A stretch of DNA of 5,908 bases, taken from positions 1 to 5,908 of the forward strand of contig DAOWMZ010000134.1 of the NCBI GenBank assembly GCA_030642845.1. The letters run 5' to 3'. Within the stretch, counting starts at the first letter, position 1. Each line of letters begins with the position of its first letter. The notes beneath the pieces were generated by a model that saw nothing but the letters and a program-made list of their open reading frames with translations, searched no databases and was not told the DNA's origin. This DNA is from Candidatus Zixiibacteriota bacterium. GTDB taxonomy: Bacteria; Zixibacteria; MSB-5A5; GN15; FEB-12. A program made the translations under genes and the position numbers. Below are positions 1-5,908 of this stretch, in pieces.

Positions 1-1472
1 AGTATGCGGTGGCGATGCGATGGTTTTTCATCGGTTTTCTTGATTCTTTCAAGAGCAGGTGCTTCGGCTGGTTCAGAAGCGAGTAGTTTTCCCTGTTTCA
101 TAGTTTTTAGCAGGTTATAACCACACATCAACATTCCGATAAGATACAATCCTCCGGAACAGGCTCTTATTATATACATAGGTATTATTTGAAGAACTGT
201 TTCCAGGAAATTAGGATATTGCAGAAAACCTTCGGGTGTAAATTGTTTCCACATTAAACTTTGTGTAAGCCCGGCAAAATAAATCGGCACGACGTAACCG
301 AGAATACCCAAAAAACCGATCCAGAAATGATATTCAGCCATTTTCTTTGAATAGAGCGTGGTATTATATATTCGTGGTATCAGCCAATAGAGAACTCCAA
401 AGGTCAAAAATCCGTTCCAGCCAAGTGCTCCAACATGTACATGGGCAATAGTCCAATCAGTATAATGTGATATGGCATTAACCGATTTAATAGCCAACAT
501 CGGCCCTTCAAATGTAGCCATGCCATAGGCCGTAATAGCTACCACTATAAATTTCAGTACCGGATCATCACGGACTTTATCCCAGGCACCACGAAGGGTC
601 AACAGCCCGTTAAGCATACCTCCCCATGAAGGAGCTATAAGCATTATTGAAAATACAGTACCCAGCGACTGTGCCCAATTGGGGAGGGCAGTATATAAAA
701 GATGATGAGGACCGGCCCATATATATATAAAGATCAAAGACCAGAAATGTACAATTGAAAGACGGTAAGAAAAAATCGGGCGGTTGGCTGCCTTGGGAAG
801 ATAATAATACATCAGTCCCAGATATGGCGTAGTCAGGAAAAAGGCGACTGCGTTATGGCCATACCACCATTGAACCAGGGCATCCTGCACACCTGCATAA
901 ACAGGATAGCTTTTTAAAAATGTAACAGGTAATTCGATTGAATTGACTACATGTAAAATAGCAACTGTAATGAACGTGGCTATATAAAACCAAATAGCCA
1001 CATACATATGCCTTTCCCGTCTTTTTATTATTGTGCCGAACATGTTCCAGCCAAAAATTATCCAGATAACGGCAATTGCAATATCGATGGGCCATTCAAG
1101 TTCCGCATATTCTTTTGAAGTTGTAAACCCGGTGGTAAGCGTCAGGACAGCAGAAGCAATGATAAGCTGCCAACCCCAGAAATTTATTTTGCTTAGCAGA
1201 TCACTGTACATTCTGGCTTTGCAAAGTCGCTGAAGCGAATAATAAACTCCCATAAATATGCCGTTTCCGACAAAAGCAAAAATCATCGCATTAGTATGAA
1301 GAGGTCGTATCCTGCTAAACGTGGTTGGGCCGAATTCAAAATTTAATTCCGGGAGAAATAATTGAAGTGCCGCCAGAAGTCCAACCAGCATCCCCACCGC
1401 TCCCCAGAAAATAGTAGCCAGTCCGAAATCCCTTACAATTTTATTATCATACTCAAATATTTCAACAGCCAT
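1..1472 (-). CDS. ccoN: cbb3-type cytochrome c oxidase subunit I (CcoN), 3' end outside window, possibly a CcoN-CcoO fusion
   Basis: Catalytic heme-copper subunit in the inner membrane. It reduces O2 to water with electrons arriving through CcoO/CcoP hemes. I translated 490 codons from the ATG with no stop before the edge. Visible family residues are H59 in RPLHTN (low-spin heme b), H206 in WWYGHN and H256/H257 in WAGPHH (CuB ligands), and Y250 in the IYIWAGPHH stretch (the helix-VII Tyr that cross-links to a CuB His in cbb3 enzymes). E322 in FEGPM and H344/H346 in AHVHVG (heme b3 and heme b ligands) are also present. All catalytic positions look intact, with many hydrophobic helices. The start is supported by GGAGAA five bases upstream and by a one-base overlap with ccoS. 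Proteobacterial CcoN usually ends near residue 475. Here a polar, Pro/Glu/Lys-rich stretch (about 460-490) continues in frame, as expected for a linker into CcoO in FCB-type fusions. The identity is firm; the fusion is inference. Confidence 0.96.
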   Translation of the reverse strand, partial: MAVEIFEYDNKIVRDFGLATIFWGAVGMLVGLLAALQLFLPELNFEFGPTTFSRIRPLHTNAMIFAFVGNGIFMGVYYSLQRLCKARMYSDLLSKINFWGWQLIIASAVLTLTTGFTTSKEYAELEWPIDIAIAVIWIIFGWNMFGTIIKRRERHMYVAIWFYIATFITVAILHVVNSIELPVTFLKSYPVYAGVQDALVQWWYGHNAVAFFLTTPYLGLMYYYLPKAANRPIFSYRLSIVHFWSLIFIYIWAGPHHLLYTALPNWAQSLGTVFSIMLIAPSWGGMLNGLLTLRGAWDKVRDDPVLKFIVVAITAYGMATFEGPMLAIKSVNAISHYTDWTIAHVHVGALGWNGFLTFGVLYWLIPRIYNTTLYSKKMAEYHFWIGFLGILGYVVPIYFAGLTQSLMWKQFTPEGFLQYPNFLETVLQIIPMYIIRACSGGLYLIGMLMCGYNLLKTMKQGKLLASEPAEAPALERIKKTDEKPSHRHRI

Positions 1473-1645
1473 CAACGTTCTCCAATTTTATTATTATCTT
1501 CTTTCCCATTTTCATTAAATAACATCCTTATAGAAGGAGTCAACATATCATCAAACTGACCTTTTTTCAATGCCCAGATAAATGCCAACAGAAAGCCAAT
1601 TGCCACAATCAACGAAAAAAAGATTAGCAATACCATTACTTCCAT
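1472..1645 (-). CDS. ccoS: cbb3-type cytochrome oxidase assembly protein CcoS
   Basis: A 57-residue single-pass membrane protein needed for maturation of cbb3 oxidase; in other bacteria its loss gives an oxidase lacking heme b and CuB. The translation begins MEVMVLLIFFSLIVA, a hydrophobic helix at about residues 3-25, followed by the family hallmark FIWALKKGQFDD (22-33) and a TPSIRMLF stretch. The C-terminus is short, polar and Asn/Glu/Lys-rich. Length is normal for the family (about 45-70 aa). Its ATG overlaps the ccoI stop by one base (TAATG) and its TGA overlaps the ccoN ATG by one base (TGATG), so translation of the three genes is probably coupled. A possible ribosome site AGAGG lies at 1655-1659, nine bases upstream. 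Confidence 0.94.
   Translation of the reverse strand: MEVMVLLIFFSLIVAIGFLLAFIWALKKGQFDDMLTPSIRMLFNENGKEDNNKIGER
1478..1483 (-). promoter_or_regulatory. ribosome binding site for ccoN
   Basis: GGAGAA on the minus strand lies five bases before the ccoN ATG, inside the last codons of ccoS. It supports the chosen ccoN start and suggests that ccoN can be initiated strongly despite overlapping the upstream gene. Confidence 0.55.
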
Positions 1646-4098
1646 TATATTAAACCTCTTCTTCTGGCTGATACAAATGATGCAAGTGTAGTTAATAGTA
1701 CAACCGTAACCGAACTGGCCGGCATCAACACCGCCGCTATAACAGGCGACAATGTGCCCTGGACGGCGAATGTCAATCCGATAATATTATATAGTAAAGA
1801 TATTATAAAACTTACTTTTATTATTTTTATTCCATCAGATGATAATTTTAATAATTGAGGAAGGTGGCGGAATTCAGATGCTATCAGGATGCCGTCACAA
1901 GCCGGGGAAAATGACGAATTGTTTTCTGCAATTGTAATTCCCACCGAGGCAGCTTTCAGAGCACCGGCATCGTTTAAACCATCACCTATCATTGCGGTTT
2001 GTTGTCCATAATTAATCTGTGAATTGATATAAGACAATTTATCATGCGGGGAGCGGTTAAACAGCAGTTCTGCATCAGTGCCGAACATGCCTGCTATTCT
2101 ATCTTTTTCTGAGTCATTATCTCCTGACAAGAGTGAAATAGAATAATCTTTTTTTAATTCAGAAACGACCTGAGTCAATCCTTTTCTGAAAAGATTTGCA
2201 ATTCGATAATATCCCAATATTTCATTATCTATAGAAACTAAAACCGAAGTTATTTCAATCTTATCTTTGTTCTTAATACCCATCCACTTATGTGAACCAA
2301 TTTTAATGTAATAGCCATTTACATCCGCTTCCAAACCCAGTCCCCGGCGTTCATTGTAGTTTTTTATTGAGTAAATTTTGCTGCCCTTAAGTAAATCCGT
2401 GATCAGGACTGATAGAGGATGCGTTGACTGCCGGGCCAGTGAATATATCATCGATTTTTGTTCTTCGGATAAATCAGCACCTACAAATACCGGCGTGGCA
2501 GCACCTGATTGTGTTATTGTATTAGTTTTATCAAATATTATAGTGCTTAATCGAGACATCTTTTCCACAACCGATTCGTCCTTTAAGAAAAGTTTGCTTT
2601 TTCCCATTAGTCGCTGGATAGTCCCCAATGTGAAGGGCGAAGCCAGAGCTATAGCACAAGGACAAGCAATAATCAAAACCGCCGTAGCCGCATTCATAGC
2701 TCGGGAAGGGTCAAAAATAAGCCAGTAGATTCCGGTTACAAGTGACAAAGCCAGGATCGCCGGTGTAAAGTAAACCGCTAATTTATTTGCCATAGTAGTC
2801 AAGCCGGGTTGCTCTTCTACAATTTGTTCGGTTTGCTCCCAGAGCTGCATCAGGTAGCTGCGTGAAGGTTTTTTAATTATTTCCAACTCTATAGATTGCC
2901 CCATTTGCCGACCACCGGCATAAACTTTGTCACCTGATGATATGGCCACCGGGGTTGATTCACCGGTAACAAAACTATAATCAATTTCACCCTGACCCTT
3001 AATAAAAATTGAATCGGCTGGAATAATTTCATAATTACGAATAGTTATTCTCATACCTTTTTTCAATTCATCGAGAGGGATACTAGTATCTTTTCCACTT
3101 TTATTTATAGTTGTAACTGAAATTGGCAAGTAAGAACGATAATCTCTTTCAAAAGCAAGATGGAAATATGTTTTCTTTTGGTAAAGCCTGCCCACTAATA
3201 ATAAAAAGACCAGGGCGCACATCGAATCAAAATATCCTGCCTGATTAAGCATAATTATTTCGTATAATGACCTTAAAAATAATATAATTATCCCTATAGA
3301 TACAGGTACATCCATATTAATATGTTTCTGCCTGATACTTTTATAAGCCGAAACAAAAAAGGTGGAGGAACTATAAAATATTACCGGAAGTGATAATAGT
3401 ATTTTCAGGTAACTAAATATAAATCCGTAACTCGCTTCAACTTCAGCATCAAACCCAAGATATTCAGGGAAACTGAGAAGCATAACATTACCGAAACTAA
3501 ATCCAGCCACTGTCAACCGGGCGTAAAGCGTCCTAAAAGAAGTATCTTTCTTTTTAGTGCCAACAGTAGATAAATTTATTTCCGGTTCATAACCTATTGA
3601 AGCCAGTAAATAAACCAGATCCTTTAATGAGAGTTCGTTGATATTAAAAGTAACTGAGGCAATTCGTTTTTGAAAATTTACTCTTGATAGTTGTATCGCA
3701 GGGTTCAATTTATAAAGATTTTCAAGAAGCCATATACACGAAGAGCAATGTATCTGTGGGATAGAAAAAGTTATCCGTGCTGTTTTTCCATTATTATAAT
3801 CAAATAGTTTTTCCCTGATCTCTTTTTTATCAAGATAATCGAACCGCTCGACTGAATTGAGTCGATCAGGTCTCAGGCCAGGTTTGTTCTCAATAGCATA
3901 GTAACCATCCAAATCATTTTCATTCAATAAATTATAAACAGTCCAACAACCGGGACAACAAAAATAATTATCCCCTTCCTGAAGACTACCCTCTCCGCAG
4001 GGATCACCACAGTGAATACAGGCGGAAGAGGTTTTATCTTTTGATTTATTGAGTATCTTTCTGTTTTCTATTTCAGTCATATCCTTAACCAAAAACAT
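1645..4098 (-). CDS. ccoI: Copper-translocating P1B-type ATPase for cbb3 oxidase assembly (CcoI/FixI)
   Basis: An 817-aa inner-membrane ATPase that exports copper, in this family for building the CuB site of CcoN. In order: an N-terminal Cys-rich metal-binding region (C27, C30, C34, C47, C48, C51) typical of CcoI; a heavy-metal-associated domain with HCSSC at 117-121; transmembrane helices from about residue 190; actuator TGES at 378-381; the copper-site CPC at 479-481 (ACPCAIALASP); the phosphorylation motif at 523-529; nucleotide-domain THPLS at 559-563; hinge GDGLND at 705-710; and a final helix pair with YN (770-771) and MPASS (792-796), as in copper pumps. Oddity: the phosphorylation motif reads DKTNTIT, with N526 in place of the near-universal Gly. 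Everything else looks intact, so this is not obviously a pseudogene. In-frame stops lie just upstream of the ATG at 4098. A second ATG at codon 7 is a possible alternative start, and neither has a well-spaced ribosome site. It is the first gene of the operon, overlapping ccoS by one base. Confidence 0.95.
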   Translation of the reverse strand: MFLVKDMTEIENRKILNKSKDKTSSACIHCGDPCGEGSLQEGDNYFCCPGCWTVYNLLNENDLDGYYAIENKPGLRPDRLNSVERFDYLDKKEIREKLFDYNNGKTARITFSIPQIHCSSCIWLLENLYKLNPAIQLSRVNFQKRIASVTFNINELSLKDLVYLLASIGYEPEINLSTVGTKKKDTSFRTLYARLTVAGFSFGNVMLLSFPEYLGFDAEVEASYGFIFSYLKILLSLPVIFYSSSTFFVSAYKSIRQKHINMDVPVSIGIIILFLRSLYEIIMLNQAGYFDSMCALVFLLLVGRLYQKKTYFHLAFERDYRSYLPISVTTINKSGKDTSIPLDELKKGMRITIRNYEIIPADSIFIKGQGEIDYSFVTGESTPVAISSGDKVYAGGRQMGQSIELEIIKKPSRSYLMQLWEQTEQIVEEQPGLTTMANKLAVYFTPAILALSLVTGIYWLIFDPSRAMNAATAVLIIACPCAIALASPFTLGTIQRLMGKSKLFLKDESVVEKMSRLSTIIFDKTNTITQSGAATPVFVGADLSEEQKSMIYSLARQSTHPLSVLITDLLKGSKIYSIKNYNERRGLGLEADVNGYYIKIGSHKWMGIKNKDKIEITSVLVSIDNEILGYYRIANLFRKGLTQVVSELKKDYSISLLSGDNDSEKDRIAGMFGTDAELLFNRSPHDKLSYINSQINYGQQTAMIGDGLNDAGALKAASVGITIAENNSSFSPACDGILIASEFRHLPQLLKLSSDGIKIIKVSFIISLLYNIIGLTFAVQGTLSPVIAAVLMPASSVTVVLLTTLASFVSARRRGLI

Positions 4099-4535
4099 AT
4101 AAACACTACAATTACGTACTCATTAAAAAGTTCAGAGAAAATATCATTTTTTTTAATATTTTCCCTTATTAATAATAAAATATACTATTAAAATATTCAT
4201 ATCCGAAGCAATATATTAAATTATTTTGTACTTCATAGAGCTATATTATCTTTTTATTTGTGTATTAAGGAAATAATTGTTATCTATCCACAAATAAAAT
4301 AAAATATTTATTAATAATTGGAACCATAAGGCAATTAAGAACATTCATGGAGTAATAAAAAGATTAAAATAAAATGTATATTTAAATATTGGATTTGCGA
4401 AATTAAAGTTAATAGTAATCTAACTGAATTAAGACAACATATAGATTGTAGTTTGTTTAATTTTTTCTGTTGCATATAGTATAAATTTTTTTTATAGAAT
4501 AGGTATTACAGATAAGCAGTGAATTATTGATACAC

Positions 4536-4541
4536 TATAAT
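4536..4541 (+). promoter_or_regulatory. possible -10 element for the act operon
   Basis: A perfect TATAAT lies 28 bases before the actA start codon, which would give a short leader. No matching -35 hexamer is seen 16-18 bases upstream, and the region is so AT-rich that a chance match is likely. Bacteroidota also use a different promoter consensus. A rival pair is TTGCAT (4470-4475) with TATAGA (4493-4498) at 17-base spacing, which matches the consensus less well. Confidence 0.2.
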
Positions 4542-4557
4542 TGAATTTATTAAAGAT

Positions 4558-4562
4558 AAAGG
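4558..4562 (+). promoter_or_regulatory. ribosome binding site deciding the TTG start of actA
   Basis: AAAGG is placed seven bases before the TTG at 4570. An in-frame TAG sits directly before that TTG (4567-4569), so translation cannot begin further upstream. The next in-frame ATG (4681) would remove the whole membrane anchor. The site therefore favours TTG as the true start. Confidence 0.5.
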
Positions 4563-4569
4563 CCTGTAG

Positions 4570-5217
4570 TTGGGACAATTATTTCCAAAATGGACTAATC
4601 AACTTCCTGTTTTAGTTATAGTAGTTTCTATCGCAGCGGTGAGTGGGATTATTGGGTTAATCTGGTATTTTGCTTCACCCATGTACACTGATGTTGGCTA
4701 TCAGCCGATCCAGCCGGTGGAATACAGCCATAAGGTTCACGCCGGAGATATGGGAATCGACTGCCGCTATTGTCATAATTATGTTGAGGTTTCTCAACAT
4801 GCCAACATACCACCAACGCAGACTTGCATGAATTGTCATACGATTGTAACTGCTCAAAGTGAAAAAATACAACCGGTTTTAGAAAGTTGGACCAGCGGAC
4901 AACCAATTGAATGGATTCGAATACACAACCTTCCCGATTATGTTTACTTTGATCACAGCGCACATCTTGATGCCGGTGTCGGCTGTTTTTCCTGCCACGG
5001 AAATGTAGCTCGGATGGAAAAAGTCACACAGGTCAAACCTTTATCGATGGGATGGTGCCTGGATTGTCATCGTAACCCGCAAGATCATCTCAGACCGCAG
5101 GAAAACATTGTTGATATGGACTGGATAAAACCAAGAAACCAGATGGAATTGGCTAATAAAATTATTGACGAAAAAAACATTAATCCTCCGACTAATTGTT
5201 CGGGCTGCCATAGATAA
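4570..5217 (+). CDS. actA: Alternative complex III pentaheme cytochrome c subunit (ActA-like)
   Basis: A membrane-anchored multiheme cytochrome c of alternative complex III, which oxidises quinol and passes electrons to periplasmic carriers. The 215-aa product has a short N-terminus (MGQLFPKWTN), one hydrophobic helix at about residues 12-35 that looks like an uncleaved anchor, then a periplasmic domain with five CxxCH heme c sites: CRYCH (65-69), CMNCH (86-90), CFSCH (139-143), CLDCH (163-167) and CSGCH (210-214). The last lies one residue from the C-terminus, as I recall for ActA proteins. Five hemes and about 215 residues fit the ActA family. The start is a TTG preceded by an in-frame stop and an AAAGG site, and the N-terminal sequence matches the usual family beginning. 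The actB-like gene follows five bases after the stop. A general cytochrome c3-family annotation would also be valid, but the neighbour makes the ACIII assignment strong. Confidence 0.93.
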   Translation: MGQLFPKWTNQLPVLVIVVSIAAVSGIIGLIWYFASPMYTDVGYQPIQPVEYSHKVHAGDMGIDCRYCHNYVEVSQHANIPPTQTCMNCHTIVTAQSEKIQPVLESWTSGQPIEWIRIHNLPDYVYFDHSAHLDAGVGCFSCHGNVARMEKVTQVKPLSMGWCLDCHRNPQDHLRPQENIVDMDWIKPRNQMELANKIIDEKNINPPTNCSGCHR

Positions 5218-5222
5218 TTATT

Positions 5223-5908
5223 ATGACTGATAAAAATAAAAAATACTGGCGAAGTCTGGGAAATCTCAGAAACAATCCTGAATACAAAGAGCGGCTTCTA
5301 AAAGAACACCACACCGAAAAATCAGAGGATGTTAATCAGTTTAACAGGCGAAGCTTTCTATCTATTATGGGTGCTTCGATTGCTCTGGCTGGTCTGGCCG
5401 GATGTCGGCGGCCTGTAGAGAAGATTATTCCCTATGTCAAACAACCCGAAGAAATAATTCCAGGGATTCCTCAATTTTACGCTACAACCATGTCTTTGGG
5501 AAATTCAGCCTATGGTCTTTTAGTTGAAAGCCATGAAGGGCGGCCAACCAAGATAGAGGGTAATCCAAAACACCCTTCATCTTTAGGTGCCTCGAATATA
5601 TTTATGCAGGCGGCAATTTTAAATCTGTATGATCCTGATCGTTCCAAAAAAGTTCGCTTTAAAGGTAAAGAAAGAAAATTAGATGATTTCACCGATTTTT
5701 GGAAGAAACAGTTTGAGAAATACGAAAAGAACAATGGGGATAAATTAGCGGTATTTTCAGAGTCCTTTAATTCGCCAACAATGGCACGTTTTAAAAATGA
5801 ATTTGAAAAAATATTTCAAAAAGCAACCTGGGTTGCTTACGAACCTATTTCCAATGAAGCATCGCAAGCATCGATAAAAAATCTTTCAGGTAAAGATCTT
5901 AAACTTAA
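5223..5908 (+). CDS. actB: Alternative complex III large subunit, Tat-targeted molybdopterin-oxidoreductase-like protein (ActB-like), 5' part only
   Basis: The first 228 codons of a protein that is normally around 1000 aa; the rest lies beyond the right edge. ActB joins a molybdopterin-enzyme-like domain that lacks the Mo cofactor to an iron-sulfur domain carrying clusters that relay electrons in ACIII. Visible here is an extended polar N-terminus (1-40) starting with KKYWRSLGNL, as in the extended-Tat-leader family. A twin-arginine motif NRRSFL (41-46), a hydrophobic stretch (47-60) and a lipobox-like LAGC ending at C61 follow. The oxidoreductase fold then begins with VEKIIPYVKQPEEIIPG (65-81) and SHEGRPTKIEGNPKHP (103-118). 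C61 is the only cysteine in the visible part, so the N-terminal [4Fe-4S] motif of true formate-dehydrogenase-type enzymes is absent, as expected for ActB. The ATG is five bases after actA with no clear ribosome site, so translation is probably coupled. Confidence 0.93.
   Translation, partial: MTDKNKKYWRSLGNLRNNPEYKERLLKEHHTEKSEDVNQFNRRSFLSIMGASIALAGLAGCRRPVEKIIPYVKQPEEIIPGIPQFYATTMSLGNSAYGLLVESHEGRPTKIEGNPKHPSSLGASNIFMQAAILNLYDPDRSKKVRFKGKERKLDDFTDFWKKQFEKYEKNNGDKLAVFSESFNSPTMARFKNEFEKIFQKATWVAYEPISNEASQASIKNLSGKDLKL

Larger units (their letters stand above)
4099..4569. other. AT-rich divergent intergenic region carrying both operon promoters
   Basis: These 471 bases separate two outward-facing operons, so promoters for ccoI (leftward) and actA (rightward) must lie here or start here. 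Composition is extreme: 60-base rows I counted run from about 10 to 25% G+C, far below the flanking genes. Reading frames from every ATG that I followed on either strand stop within about 22 codons, so I see no hidden gene. There are no rRNA, tRNA or riboswitch-like stretches, no GC-rich hairpin, and no clear FNR/CRP dyad (TTGAT-N4-ATCAA). Confidence 0.8.

Noticed and set aside
853..1559. Open frames at 853-1095 (-), 1033-1233 (+) and 1362-1559 (+).
   Set aside because: They lie in alternative or opposite frames of ccoN and ccoS and their translations show no coherent domain.
2378..2728. Open frame of 116 codons on the plus strand.
   Set aside because: It is antisense to the nucleotide-binding domain of ccoI, has no recognisable protein features, and conflicts with a clearly real gene.
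4147..4186. Inverted repeat ATATTTT...AAAATAT as a hairpin or terminator.
   Set aside because: The stem is made only of A-T pairs and is short, and no gene ends there. Such repeats arise readily in this composition.
4284..4292. DnaA-box-like CTATCCACA (8 of 9 matches to TTATCCACA) in an AT-rich region, hinting at a replication origin.
   Set aside because: I noticed only this one box and no dnaA, dnaN or similar gene is nearby. In such AT-rich DNA a single near-match is expected by chance.
4522..4549. TTGATACAC... as half of an FNR-type operator before actA.
   Set aside because: The second half does not match ATCAA at the required four-base spacing; only two of five positions agree.
4649..4963. 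Open frame of 104 codons on the minus strand.
   Set aside because: It is a shadow of actA across its first three regular heme sites, with no family-like content.
5510..5734. Open frame of 74 codons on the minus strand.
   Set aside because: It is antisense to conserved ActB sequence (the SHEGRP and EGNP region), so it is a shadow.

Overview
The window holds parts of two divergent respiratory operons separated by one very AT-rich gap. The minus-strand operon (4098 down to 1) reads ccoI, ccoS, ccoN: the copper P-type ATPase and small assembly factor for a cbb3-type cytochrome c oxidase, then its catalytic subunit, which runs off the left edge. The plus-strand operon (4570 to 5908) starts with a membrane-anchored pentaheme cytochrome c (ActA-like). 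The large Tat-targeted molybdopterin-oxidoreductase-like subunit (ActB-like) follows and runs off the right edge. These are the first two genes of an alternative complex III (ACIII) operon.

Functionally the two halves fit together. ACIII oxidises menaquinol or quinol and reduces a periplasmic cytochrome c carrier. The cbb3 oxidase passes those electrons to oxygen, typically with high oxygen affinity. CcoI exports copper needed to build the CuB site of CcoN, and CcoS is needed for oxidase maturation. The window therefore encodes part of a bc1-independent route from quinol to oxygen.

The organism is probably a Gram-negative member of the FCB group (Bacteroidota and relatives such as Ignavibacteria, Calditrichota or Marinimicrobia). 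The reasons are the ccoI-ccoS-ccoN gene order, a CcoI with a Cys-rich N-terminal domain of the kind seen in that group, a CcoN frame that appears to continue toward CcoO, and ACIII in place of a bc1 complex. The ActB leader looks less like typical Bacteroidia than like their relatives. I cannot place it more closely from sequence reading alone.

Layout: 1-1472 ccoN, partial (-); 1472-1645 ccoS (-), too short for ordinary ORF cut-offs; 1645-4098 ccoI (-); 4099-4569 AT-rich divergent intergenic region with no convincing gene; 4570-5217 actA (+); 5223-5908 actB, partial (+). No RNA genes, mobile elements, CRISPR arrays or terminators were recognised. I found no wholly new system. The points most worth a second look are a Gly-to-Asn change in the CcoI phosphorylation motif, the divergent ACIII/cbb3 pairing, and a likely CcoN-CcoO fusion cut by the window edge.
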